From Gentiana macrophylla (taxonomy: Eukaryota > Streptophyta > Magnoliopsida > Gentianales > Gentianaceae): a DNA stretch of 64,000 nucleotides. Shown here one piece after another: positions 37,931 through 50,445 of the stretch. How positions within the stretch are numbered: position 1 is the stretch's first letter; the number at the start of each line of letters is the position of its first letter. The notes below the pieces were generated by a model, which was not told where the DNA came from, searched no databases, and was given only the letters and a program-made list of their open reading frames with translations. The stretch spans positions 1 to 64,000 of the forward strand of contig JAOBSW010000954.1 in the NCBI GenBank assembly GCA_026214975.1, given 5' to 3'. The translations under genes and the position numbers were made by a program.

Positions 37931-39300
37931 AGCAGAGTCACTTTGCTGACAAGGAAGAGGATGAGACTCTGCTGATGACTACTCAGCATGAGCAGACTTT
38001 AGCACCCCAAGTACAGTATGTTGATACAGGATGCACTAATCACATGTGTGGTAATAAGGCATCATTCTCTTATTTGGATGAATCTTATCATTCAAAGGTG
38101 AAATTTGGAGATAACTCATCAGTGAATGTTAAAGGAAAAGGAAATATATGCATCAGATCCAAGAATGGGACATCTGAAACCATTTCTAGTGTGCTATATG
38201 TTCATGATCTGAAGTGCAATCTGTTAAGTGTTGGACAGTTTCAAGAAAAAGGATATGAAACTATTCTGAAGAATAAGGAGTGTGAAATCAAGGATCCAAG
38301 AAAGGGAATCATTGCAAAAGTTCCCATGAATGCCAACAGATTGTTTCCTTTGGAAATTAAGGAGCCACAAGCATGTCTTATGGCAGAATTGAAAGATGCA
38401 TTTTGGTTATGGCATTATAGATATGGACATCTCAATTTTGGTGGTTTGAAAACACTTCAGTAGAAGGAAATGGTTAAAGGACTTCCACAAATTCAAACTC
38501 CTCACCAGATATGTGAAGAATGCACAAAAGGAAAGCAACATAGGCACCCTTTCCCAAAAGGAAAGGCTTAGAGGGCAAAACAAGTGCTGGAACTTATCCA
38601 TTTAGACTTGTATGGCCCAACCAACCCATCATCTAATGGAGGTAAGAGGTATTTCATTACATTTACTGATGATTTATCTAGAAAAACTTGGGTTGAAATC
38701 TTGTCAGAAAAGTCTGAATCATTGAATGCATTCAAGAGCTTTAAATTGTTAAGAGAAAAGAAGACAGGTCAGTATATCAAGAGTTTGAGAACAGATAGAG
38801 GAGGAGAATTTTGCTCAGTAGAGTTTGAAGATTTCTGTACCAGTAATGGAATCAGAAGGGAATTGACAGCAGCCTATACACCACAACAGAATGGTGTATC
38901 TGAAAGGAAGAATAGGACAATTCTGGATATGGTAAGAATCATGTTGGCCTATGGAAATGTGCCCAAAATATTCTGGCCAGGGTCAGTAAGTTGGAGTGTG
39001 CATATTTTGAACAGATGCCCAACTTTCTCTGTTCAGGACATGACACTAGAAGAAGCATGGAGCTTAATCAAACCATCTGTAAGTCACTTTAAGATTTTTG
39101 GATGCATTGCTTATGCTCATATCCCAGATGAAAATAGGAGGAAACTCAGTGATAAGGGGGAGCAATGTGTGTTCTTGGGGATCAGTGAAAAGTCCAAGGC
39201 ATACAAGTTGTTCTATCCTATAACCAAAATGATAGTAATCCGTAGAGATGTGGTGTTTGATGAACTGAACACCTGGGATTGGAAAGCAAACAATGCTTAG
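37931..39300 (+). pseudogene. Copia-2 protease and integrase
   Basis: Protease: VDTGCTNHMCGN with catalytic Asp at 38,023-38,025. Integrase zinc region: LWHYRYGH...CEEC. The core has IHLDLYG, the second Asp in LRTDRGGEF, and Glu in NGVSERKNRTILDM, so the DDE triad is complete. A later FGCIAYAHIPDENRRKLSDKGEQCVFLG segment is conserved. In-frame TAG codons at 38,461-38,463, 38,569-38,571 and 39,298-39,300 cut the polyprotein; the first two fall where the frame is otherwise uninterrupted. Between the stops the reading frame is long and well conserved, so inactivation is mainly by point changes. Confidence 0.92.
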
Positions 39301-40068
39301 TTCTATCCAATTCAGAATCTGATAGATGAAGAACAGGCTGAGGGTCAGCAAACTTAGGATTAGTAGAGTGAGATTTGGCAGAGTGAGATTCAGCAGACTC
39401 AGGATCAACAGAGTGAGATTCATCAGACTCAAGACACTGAATTGACAGCAGCAGCTGAGGGTTCAGCAGACCCAAGTTCAGCAGACTCAAGTCATAAAAT
39501 AGCAGCTGAGGGTTCAGCAGACAGACCTCAGAGAACTAGAAAGGCCGGGCTGGATGACATATTTTGAGATAACAGGTTTACCACAGTTAGAGGAGGCCAC
39601 TTACTATGCTCTCTTTGCTAGTGATGATCCAATCACTTATGAGGAAGCAGCAGAAGACAGAAAATGGAGGCAGGCTATGGATGAAGAAAGGAATCAGACT
39701 TGGAGTCTCATAGATCTACCAAACAGACACAAGACTATTAGTGTCAAGTGGATCTATAAGACAAAATTGAATGAAGATGGAAAAGTCAGCAAGTATAAGG
39801 CTAGACTAGTTGCCAAAGGTTACAAACAAGAGTATGAGATTGACTACAATGAAGTGTTTGCCCCAATAGCAAGGATGGAAACTAGCAGGCTAGTGTTATC
39901 TTTGGCAGCTCAAAACCATTGGAAGGCACATCAAATGGATGTGAAATCAGCATCTTTTAATGGTAAGCTGGAGGAAGAAGTATACGTGGATCAGCCACAA
40001 GGTTATGTGAAGAAATGAGCATAAAGCAAAGTGTAGAGGCTTAGCAAAGCCTTATATGGACTCAAGAA
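39301..40068 (+). pseudogene. Copia-2 linker and N-terminal reverse transcriptase
   Basis: A Gln/Ser/Glu-rich linker repeats ACT CAG GAT CAA CAG AGT-like units. One copy near 39,352-39,369 reads ACT TAG GAT TAG TAG AGT, three stops. The RT then starts (39,554 onwards) with [46 protein letters not shown] and QMDVKSASFNGKLEEEVYV, followed by a TGA at 40,016. The stretch resumes ALYGLKNVRK just before LTR-4 breaks it at 40,069. The YVDD-containing part is missing from both sides of the insertion. Confidence 0.9.
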
Positions 40069-41947
40069 TGTTAGGAAATCAATCGAGTAGCGTAGCGGAA
40101 TTTAAAATTGATTTCCCGATCCAGGATCATCTTCGTTTAAATAATAAACATATAAGAGAGGGGACGGTAATATTACCTTGGTTGATCTAAAAGATCGACG
40201 CTTTGACCGTACGGTAGGAGTAGATGTGTGCGAACCGTCCAAGCATCCGGCCTCTATCTGTTATCCACACGAGCACCTCACCGGAATCCCGCCAAGGATT
40301 GCTACTAGAAAAACTCGACTGCTAGGTCGACCTTTTCTCTCTCAATACTCTCTCTAAGAAGCTCTCTATTTTCTCAAGAACAATTAGCTCTTGGAATAAC
40401 GGTGTACAAAAGAGCTAGCCACCCATTTGCTTACATAGGCATATGGGGCGCAGGTCACAAGAGAAAAACCTTGGAGATTAAGTCTTGTGTTGAGTAAGGA
40501 GAAAGAAAACATTTTTCTAATAAAATAAGGAAAATCCCTTAGATTGATTTATCTCATTTAATTTAATATCTTATATTAAATATTTCCAATATTTTGTCAA
40601 TATTTTATATTGACTATATTTACCTTATTACCATAAATCTATTTTTCCAAAATCAATTAATATCCAATATTAATATTATGGTAATCTGATTAATTAAATT
40701 GCACAATTCAAATGTATCCTATATACAAAACTTGCGCCACATTATTAGCCAATTCACATGTGTCATACACACAAATTTTGGCCATATATATAATATATAT
40801 ATTTGATTAATAATATAATTAATATCTTGTATTTAATTTATTCATAATAAATAAATACCACTATATTAATTTACCACTATAACCTTTATATTATCGAGAT
40901 AAAACTTTCCTTATTTTGTCTTCAACTATAACCACATTTTAATCCGACTTGATGTTCATATGTGTGTGACACGATAGGTTTCCGAATATGTTGGCCGTAG
41001 ACATAAGGCGCAATTACAAAAGTGCCCATCACCTCTAACCATCACAGATAGCGTCTAGCAACACGTCCGTGACCCACAATCATCGGAAGAGTCAATACGC
41101 AATGAGTACTACCTTTCATGTGCTCGGTTAGCGTGTAAATAGAATCTCATCGCTGTAATAATATCCATATGGTCGTACGTCGAGTGTCAAGCATTGACGA
41201 CCGTATCTTATAATCTGGATATCATGCTCTCTCGAAGTAACTCATTTACTTCCACTTTGCAAAGATTCGCGAGAGTAAGACATTCCTTATAAGAAGGCCC
41301 TTTCGGATATTCACCCATACTCTTAGGGTACGTGATTCTCAGACGACCTAACATGTATACTCCGCATGCTTCAGTATCACACCCAATCACTATCGCATGA
41401 TCGCCCCATGGTTAGGGGAAACCTCAATAGGGTCAAAGCATGACAATCCACACCGTGATGCCATGTAGACTCCGGTCCTACTGATAATTAGACAACCGTC
41501 ACCTAGTGTGACACTTAACAGTGTAAGTGGGACAGTCTAACGTACGCATTCTCCAATACACATCCACGTACAGTCCAAGTGTCTCTACACTTAGATAGAC
41601 GAGATCTATCCTTGCCATTAAAGACAGAAGATATCTAATACGTGCTAGTCTGTACGTACTATCAATTCCCTGTTTAATAGTACATCAGCCTAGAGACATT
41701 TAAGTATCAAACTTATTAAAGTGATTAGAGATCTCATCAACCATAATCACCTATCATGGTTTCTCTATCACATTTTAATACTAAGGACGTTATCATATAA
41801 CAATTCATAATTGGTTCTTTAAAGAACAAATATATGACAACAGAAAAGCTATTTATTATATATGTATAATCATAATGAAATAGTAGAAATGATCCGACCC
41901 GGTCAGATCCGGTCCAACCCGATTGGGTTTAGGACACTATTTCAACA
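40069..41947 (-). mobile_element. LTR-4 3' LTR (complete copy)
   Basis: Plus-strand ends are TGTTAGGAAATC and CACTATTTCAACA. The first about 1.05 kb is nearly identical to 47,084-48,130, including gagaggggacggtaatat and atatgttggccgtagacataaggcg. At 1,879 bp it is long for a copia-type LTR. No coding sequence is seen inside. Confidence 0.9.
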
Positions 41948-44900
41948 ATCTCCCACTTGGCCTAAAACCAATCACTCGTACACACAAGACCAAGTTGAAA
42001 CACAAGAATCTTATGTAATACTTGCAACCATCCCTAGCCATGAATGGATCGCTATCGGTGGGGACTTAGACTATCTTCATATCATGCTCCAAATGACCAA
42101 GTCAAACGGAACCGCCTCAACACACATGAATCTCCGAAGAGACCTTGGTCCTTGCTTCAAGCAATGAATCCACAACTATATCGGCTATATAGTAAATGTG
42201 GAAGAACCACACAAGGTTCAGAATGAACCTTCTAGATCCATGTATAGCTTCCACTGTGCCTCCAAGGCAATACTGTGTTTTGGCTCAGTTGTAGAATAAT
42301 GATCTCTTGGTAAGAACATTTCTAGCTCATTGTATCACTTAATCAATGTGACTGCAAATCCCAGACTGTAGCTCCCACTCACCTTCATAAGACTCAGGAT
42401 ACACGTCTGTATATCTATATTTATCCAATTTCAAGATTCGATAAACTAGGAAACCATCCTTAACTTGTTTAAGGACATTCTCGACATTCACCAGATTTAC
42501 TTTCATACTTGCTCATGACTCTTCATGGACTATTAACATCTGGCATTACTTTTATGATGGTTCCTATCGCTTGTAGCAAAGGAAACCTTCCATAAGCATC
42601 ATCTTTAACCTTATCTTTAGGACTAACGTCCTAACATAGATAGATCTTGAGAACACCGACTAACAGTATCTCCTATCGTGATCTATGCTAAACTCTTTTA
42701 GCATCATATCTATATAGGTAAACTATAATCTAACAGCAGTTAAATCTATCACTATAGATTCCTATTTCTAAAAAAAAGAACTGCTAATGCAAGTGCTTTC
42801 GTAAAGACCTTGAGCTACCAAACATTGATTGACTATGACATGGGGTGATAATTCCCAAGAGAGATATCCAATACCTTACTCAAAAATCGTAACACACTCC
42901 CACTATCCCTCTTGCACATCGGGCATATCCCTTCTTTTGACTAAATCAAACTCCTATGATTATCAAACAAAGAAATTGTCTAGAGAAACTTGTTTGGGTC
43001 CATTAATGGATCTCGAGGGCTCGCATATCATGTTATCGTCTATGAACATCAAGCTATTTGCCCAACATCTTCAACACTATCATATAGTCATGATACAAAG
43101 TTATAACAAGCATGGTCTGAATAGAGCTGGGCTCAGCTGGCAGCATAAAGATAATTACAGGGTTTACACCCTTCAGCCGTCACTATAGCCTTATAGTAAT
43201 TATATTACCATCCATGTTAGCCTTTCAGGGACATTCCCTCTAGGTAAGACAGATTAGGTTCACAACCTGGTTGTCACTAATGGAATCTAATTCAGATATT
43301 ATGGCTCTTGGCCATATCTCTCAATCTTGCCTCTCAAACATTCCTTTATAAGTCGTGAGATATACATTCTTTAAGATGAACACATCAGCAGCCTTCTCAG
43401 GCCACAGACTTATAGAACATTTGTGTGCACTGAGCAGTGTTGTACACCTCATCACTATATGGCGTCTGCTCACGTTCCTATGGTTGAATCTCTTCTTGTG
43501 GCTCTCAAACTCTTTTGAGATCTCATTTACTCCCACTATCTCTTTTGGAAGAAAATACCCCTTTTAGAAGACAGCATGTTTGGAGACAAACATTTTGTTC
43601 TGCGGGAACGTAGACAATATTTAGCGTTCTTGCCAAGATATTCCACAAAGTTGTATATGTCGTACTTGGCTCCATGCCTATGACAATTTCAAATCATCGG
43701 TTAAGATAGATTCGACATTATCCCCTTCTATGTCTAATATGGAATTTATTCAACCTTATTTTGGAACTCGGTTAAATATGTGTTTTGATTAAGGGCACTA
43801 TCCCAAACCGGGTAAGGGATACTTTACATGGCTTACGTCACACATTTATCGTATAAAGTGTTGTTTCCATTTTAAAAACACAATCTAATTGCGTATCCAA
43901 GAATGGTGTCCTTAAAGGGGGAATCTTATTCCTTTTCAGACAACTTCTGAACCATCCTCCAGTTATTAATTGCTTCAATCCAATTGAAGAATAATTCCTA
44001 AATTTCATTTATTTCATATTCGTACTAGCTCAAACTATTCGGGCTTTCAGAATTGTCGTACTTCAATAAGTACATTCAACTATTTCTAAAAAATAGTCTA
44101 AGAGAGAGAGAAAAAATTATTTATGGTACAAATTGTCATAAGCCTACAAACATCAATATGTTTAGGCTTTAGTCAATTTTTCTAGATTTTGTAACCATCT
44201 TCATAAAAGGGTATTTTAGTCCTCTTTGGATAAGATACGTGTAACCCACATGGTTCATAATCACATGGTTTAGACGTCATCAAAATGACATCTGATCACA
44301 CTACTCTCCTCCATAGAGACTATGTCTAGAACAACCACAAAATCAAGGATAACAGCCATATAATTATTTTGTTGAGATTTCATCACCCATATCGACTATA
44401 TAGTGACATCAATCTAGTATGTTAAATTCAGTCATCTTCCAACTTTATCAGAATAACATTTATTCCTTACAATTGAATATGTCTACTAAATCCTAACAAA
44501 TAACTGAAAATCATGTTCTTCATAAGAACCAGAACATAATAACATTAATATAGTTCCCTTATCAGTTTACTAGATTCAGAATATGGTAAGTGTTACAACT
44601 TTTGCTTCACCTTCCAAATCTGTATTTAATCTTTCTAATTTAATCACACTCGTAGGATATCATATGTCTTAGCATTGACTTGAGTTTAGATAGATTCATC
44701 TCAACTTACTTGCTTAGGGTAGAAACTTCGATAAGTTCTCTTACTCAAGCACTTTCCCTATCTTTCCACTTTAATCCTTTAAGCACTTGTAAATATTTCT
44801 TAATTTAGTCTTCATAAGACTTAAGAAAAATCACAAGAGTTGTGTCTTCAATTTTCTTTCATAAAGAAAATCCAAAGTTTGTTAAATAGTCTATTTAACC

Positions 44901-47083
44901 TTTTCAATCGTAATCAAAACATGAACTATTTAATTTACTTCAAGCAATGATTAATGAATTAAGTTGATACTTAAATCTTACAATTTTGAAAACAACTTTT
45001 CCAAAATTTGACGTGGCCATCCTTATCCAATCCATCTAATGTTTGAATAATCATCATCGTATGATGAAGTGACCCATTGTATATCGTTACGTCCAATAGT
45101 GAGCTTCCGTTAGTAATTAAAGTCTTAGAGGACTCCATCAAATATGTAGCCTCCTTGTCTTCAACTACGAAAACGCGGTTGCTCGTGTCATTGCTTATTA
45201 AAAAGGATTAAAATTACTTAACCTTATTTGAGAACGTTTCTCAAAAGGTAACAGTCATTATTTGGTTTTACTAATCGAGAATAAAAACTTAAATAAAATT
45301 TGCTAAAACTACAACATATAATAAAGATAAAAGAGTGTTGTTGATTATACATGCAAAATCAAAGATGGTCTTTGGGATTATGATTTTTCTCTCAGTAGTC
45401 AACTACTCCCAATTGACTTTCAAGAAAATTTTATTTCCTTTAGTGGACAAGATCCCGTTGAACCATCGCGGCCCCCTGCTGTGGCTGGTGGGCCGAAAAT
45501 GGCACAATAGGTAGGCAACACTTTGCCAATCGTATCTTATACGACTCTCGTTGTTTGACTAGTCAACTCTTTGACAATCTTTCATCTTATGAATTTAGTC
45601 AAACCCTTGCCTCTAAAATTCAAACGACCCCGCTGTGGCAAGTGGCCGAGAAAATCTTAGTCAAGTCAAAACCCCAATATTCGCGAGATCTCATACGATC
45701 ATATCTCATTAATAACGATATACCCGAGGTAGGTCAACCCCCAGCTGTGGCTGATGAATTGGATCCGAACAAGGGCTCTTCACCGTCATTATAATATGGG
45801 GAGGCTATTCGACTTGAGTCTTTTAATTTGGGAGTAATTTTAATTAATTCACATAATTAATTTCATTTAATTACGGTCTCATCTACTACGTGCATATTAC
45901 TACGATATCATATAAAGTAAAACATACACAACATTCCGTGCATAATATAACCGGTATGATCATGGACTTTTCTTAGGTGTGGTTTCGAATACAAAGTGAC
46001 GAAACCGTGGGCCACTACTAAGGGTAGCCGCAACCACCAATGGATCTTTGTCGCATTTCTTTTGGTCTTCATCATTGTCTTCAATTTATTTTACATAAAA
46101 ATCTATCTAATAAATTTCACACCCGCCACACACGGGGGAGCCAATGGGAATGGGATAATGCAAAAATAAAAACTAGGTCACGTTAACGGCCTAGGACAAC
46201 AATAAAAACCAACCAAAAATAAACCATTCACATCTATCCTATTGGTCGAGTCCATGATCAATCGGGGTCCATATAATCATATTATATCTACTATCTAATC
46301 CATACAATCAACATCTTATGAAAAAGATAAAATTAAACTTTAACAACTTGCGTCTTATAGCATCCAATCAATTAATTAATTAACATTTAATTAATTAATA
46401 GCTTTAATCGAAATAATATTAACCATTAATAATAAATCGATTTTAATTTCAATTTTCTAATTTAAAACTATTTTAAACAAAATTAAAATCAAGTGGGTCT
46501 CTTTTGTTTCTTTCTTTTTGATTCTTAATCAAAAGGATGCCTTTGGTTTGGTCCTAACCAAATTTAAAGGCATCCTCGCCTTTCCAAAAATCAAATATTT
46601 TGGAGAAGGCCTAGGCCCTTAGGCATTTTCAAAAATCAAATATTTTGGAAGAGGCCTAGGCCTATTCCAAAAAATTTGAAATGGCCTAGATTTGGTTCAT
46701 AACCAAAATCTATTTCTTCCCAACAAATTGGGTGATGCCACATGGCTTCCCAATGGCCAAAATATTTGAACCATTGGTTAGTCACATAGAATTAACTAAA
46801 CAAAAGTGAAATTACCAACCATGGACCATATTGAAAAATAAAGATGCACAAAACAAAACAAGAACGGGAGGGACGGTGGGCCGATGACGCGGCAGACCGG
46901 AGTCCGGTGTCTTGATGTGGCGGTGGTGGCGCATTTGCGCGCCGTCTCTTACCATTTTTTTTACTTTTTCTTTCTGTGCACTAATTACGAATCAATATCA
47001 TACATGATTTAATCTATTGGATCAAAAATACTATGCGAATAAAGATGCTTATTGCTTAAGCTCGAAGACTGCTCCGATACCAT
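41948..47083 (-). mobile_element. LTR-4 internal region, mostly degenerate
   Basis: The polypurine tract is at 41,948-41,958 and the primer site at 47,071-47,082. Between them lies about 5 kb of AT-rich DNA without any long frame on either strand. The only coding trace I can defend is the integrase-like piece at 43,321-43,536. The stretch at 46,860-46,950 is distinctly GC-rich (gacggtgggccgatgacgcgg). The element is either very decayed or non-autonomous. Confidence 0.7.
43321..43536 (-). pseudogene. Possible copia integrase fragment of LTR-4
   Basis: The minus-strand frame contains VMRCTTLLSAHKCSISLWPE followed by KAADVFILKNV. This resembles the conserved copia integrase stretch after the catalytic Glu (M-V-R-x-M...P-x-x-F/L-W-x-x-A-x-x-x-A-x-x-I-L-N-x-V). 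Spacing and strand agree with LTR-4, but the catalytic residues are not in the readable part. Confidence 0.4.
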
Positions 47084-48130
47084 TGTTAGGAAATCAATTG
47101 AGTAGCGCAGCGGATTTTAAAATTGATTTACCGATCCAGGATCATCTTCGTTTAAACAATAAACATATAAGAGAGGGGACGGTAATATAACCTTGGTTGA
47201 TCTAAAAGATCGACGCTTTGACCGTCCGGTAGAGTAGATGTGCGCGAGCCGTCCAAGCGTCCGGCCTCTATCAGTTACCCACATGAGCACCTCGCCAAAA
47301 TCCCGCCTAGGATTGCTAGTAGAAAAACTCGACTGCTAGGTCGACCTTTTCTCTCTCTCTCGATGCTCTCTCTAAGAAGCTCTCTATTTTCTCAAGAACA
47401 ATTAGCTTTTGGAATAATGGTGTACAAAAGAGCTAGCCACCCCTTTGCTTATATAGGCATATGGGGCGCAGGTCACAAGAGAAAAACCTTGGAGATTAAG
47501 TCTTGTGTTGAGTAAGGAGAAAGAAAACATTTTCCTAATAAAATAAGGAAAATCTCTTAGATTGATTTATCTCATTTAATTTACTATCTTATATTAAATA
47601 TTTCCAATATTTTGTCAATATCTTATATTGACTATATTTATTTTATTACACAAATCTATTTTTCCAAAATCAATTAATATCCAATATTAATATTATGGTA
47701 ATCTTATTAATTAAATTGCACAATTCAAATGTATCCTATACACAAAACTTGCGCCTCATTATCAGCCAATTCACGTGTGTCATACACACAAATTTTGGCC
47801 ATATATATAATATATATATCTAATTAATAATATAATTAATATCTTGTATTTAATTTATTCATAATAAATAAATACCAGCATATTAATTTACCACTATAAC
47901 CTTTATAGTATCGAGATAAAACTTTCCTTATTTGGTCATCAACTATAACCACATTTTAATCCGACTTGATGTTCATATGTGTGTGACCCGATAGGCTTCC
48001 GAATATGTTGGCCGTAGACATAAGGCGCAATTACAAACATGACCTTCACCTCTAATGATCATGGATAGCGTCTAGCAACACGTCTGCGACCCTCGATCAT
48101 CGGAAGAGTCAATACGCAATGACTACTATC
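47084..48130 (-). mobile_element. LTR-4 5' LTR, truncated
   Basis: It matches the first about 1.05 kb of 40,069-41,947, ending at caatacgcaatgactacta just before the Copia-2 RT sequence resumes. In the element's own direction it is the 5' LTR lacking its first about 830 bp, including the expected promoter start. Confidence 0.9.
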
Positions 48131-48488
48131 TTATCTTTTCCAGCACTGAACTGAGCATGATAACAGAGTTCAAGGAAGCAATGAAGACCAAATTTTGCAT
48201 GACAAACATGGGACTAATGCAATACTTCTTAGGCATTGAGGTTCAGCATACTGAGTCAAGTATACTCGTCTCTCGAAAGAAGTATGTAACTGAAATACTC
48301 AGCAGGTTTGGAATGAAGGATAGCAATCCAGCACTCACACCATGTGAAACTGGTGTGAAACTTTGCAAAGAGGGAACATGTGCTATAGTGAATTCCATCT
48401 TGTACAAGCAGATGATAGGGTGTCTTCTATATTTGACAGCAACAAGACCAGACATCATGAATTCTGTAAGTGTGGAAAGAAGATACAT
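48130..48488 (+). pseudogene. Copia-2 reverse transcriptase C-terminal part, resumed
   Basis: The frame LIFSSTELSMITEFKEAMKT picks up just after where the YVDD motif should be. It continues through MGLMQYFLGIEV, ILVSRKKYVTEILSRFGM and MIGCLLYLTATRPDIMNSVS, the standard end of copia RT and entry to RNase H. The last Copia-2 residues are RRYI; then LTR-5 begins at 48,489. About 40 residues upstream were lost with the LTR-4 edge deletion. Confidence 0.92.
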
Positions 48489-50293
48489 TGTTGGTCCCTC
48501 GGAAAGGCTAGCACAAGTTTAGAGGGGGGTGAATAAACTTGTCCCCAAAACCTAATCGGCGAATCTTGTGTGATTGAGTTCAACTTTGAACTTGTGTGGA
48601 GTTAAGCTAACTTAGCTGAGTATAAGTCAGAACTGACTTATCCTTAACTGAGTTAACCGGCAGCGGATTAAGTTAAGCCTTTTAATAAAACTTAAATTTA
48701 TCAGTTTGTACAATGCAATGTAGTCTTTGTCTTGACTCGATCGCTTAAGTTTCTTTGAGTCTGTGATCGTGTAATATAAACTTAGATGCATTAAGTAAAT
48801 GTGTAAAGTAAGTAAGTAAATAAGACAAGAGTTATAGAGGTTTGGTGGTGTAATCACGCTCGACCCTCTCTTCCCCTGTGATGTAGGAGGCAAAATCCAC
48901 TATGTTCTTGAGGTTTACTGAGCTACAAGACACAAAGTAAATTCTAAACACTTGATTGTCCTTCACTAATCCCTAGCTTCACAATCTTCCAGCTTCAGTC
49001 TTAAACAAGTGAAATTGCTGTTTGAACTAAGCTTGCTACACTGGTCCTTAGAGGGTCGAATTGCCTCTTCACTAGCTCAACACAAACACAGTCTTCCTGA
49101 CTGCACTCAACTGTCCTTCACACCATCTTGGTGTTTCATAGTCCAAACCTTTGATAGAATCAAAGTTGAGACTTGAATCAATAATAATGATTCAATTGTG
49201 TTTTGAGCTTCTTCTTCTAGATGTATATGATATGTTTAGCTCTGTCTTTCTTCAAATGTTTAATCTTGATCTTTCTTTGAATGCTTATGAACACTTGAAG
49301 ATTTCTTGATCTTGCAATAAAGTGCTTAGCAAGAATTCTTTTGATTTATTTTCCCCATTGGTATAAGCTTCCTTGACTAGATTAATTCTTTAGAATTCCA
49401 CACTTCTTCTAATGGAGAATTGACTATTTATAGGGGTTTCTTCAACGGTTATCTAAATTCGAACGTTAGAACTTGAATTCTTGTATCTGTTGGTGGTCCT
49501 GCTTATTCTGATGAATGTCAGTGTCCTTTCTGACAATTCTGTTTAGACAGTAAAATTGTCTGTTTATAATGGTCAGATTTTCCTTCAGTTTTTCTTGACC
49601 TCAGCATGAAAACTTATCCTAGTCAGTTTTTAGCTGAAGAGCGTTAACTGAGATTTCACTCTTCTATAAAAACTCAGTACTCCATTTCACATCTGATTAT
49701 TATTGACTTAATCAGAGTACACCATAACTCATAACTCCACTAAGATGTCATTATCCTTATAATACTTAAGTCTTCTATCAAGATCCATAAAGTCAGTTCA
49801 GGCCATCACAGGCTTTCCTGAATTCTAACATTACAGTCTCGGCTTAAGTCTTCAAAACTGAGTTTGAACCCTCAGTTCTTCAATCTTCAATAACTGAGTC
49901 TGATCCCTCAGCCTTCAGTTCTAGATAAGTCAACCGAGTCTGTGTCCCTCAGCGAACTTACCTTCTTATGTTCTTCTTCTATAACTGAGTTTGGTCCCTC
50001 AGCCTTCAGTTGGTGTGCACTTAGTCAGTTTCTATCAAATGATTAATCTTCAGTTATGAACTCAGTTCAATAAGCCGATTTGCGTTTTTCGATTCCGATC
50101 CTAGATCTATTACAGTTCTTATCTGATTTAACTTATACAAACATCAGACACTATTAAATCCTATACATTGATTTCTAGGCATTTTTTTGCTTTGCACTAT
50201 AAAAGCTAGTTATGAAACTTCATCAACAGGGTTAAATATAATAATTAAAATAACTGATGAATCATCATCAAAACATAAATTTTATTTCCTACA
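48489..50293 (-). mobile_element. LTR-5 3' LTR
   Basis: 1,805 bp, with TGTTGG at the left and CCTACA at the right as inverted TG...CA ends and an adjoining polypurine tract. Near its left end it has agtttagaggggggtgaata, a motif I recall from other plant long-LTR elements. It is rich in repeated ctgagt/cagtt words (for example at 49,850-50,000). The second LTR that would prove the boundary is missing. Confidence 0.7.
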
Positions 50294-50445
50294 ATTTCCC
50301 TTTTTTGATGATGTCAAAATCTCTCCTTAAAAGCAATGCAAAAAGATAAGGACAAAACAAAGTAAATAACACAAAGAACCGAGAAACTGAGATTTTATTG
50401 ATAACTGAGTTACAGAGTAATAAAATACAAATACATGAAAAGAAA

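Larger units (their letters stand above)
40069..48130 (-). mobile_element. LTR-4: minus-strand long-LTR retrotransposon inside Copia-2 RT
   Basis: Direct repeats TGTTAGGAAATC... start at 40,069 and 47,084. Orientation is minus: the primer site lies just left of the right-hand LTR (47,071-47,082, complement TGGTATCGGAGC), and the polypurine tract lies just right of the left-hand LTR (41,948-41,958, complement AAGTGGGAGAT). Read in its own direction the LTR is TGTTGAAATAG...CCTAACA. The left LTR (1.88 kb) is complete; the right one stops after about 1.05 kb, where Copia-2 RT resumes, so a deletion removed its outer end and about 40 RT codons. The internal region is about 5.1 kb with little coding left. 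Confidence 0.9.

Noticed and set aside
45555..45794. 79-codon plus-strand frame inside LTR-4
   Set aside because: It lies on the wrong strand for the element, shows no family similarity, and is isolated within decayed non-coding sequence.
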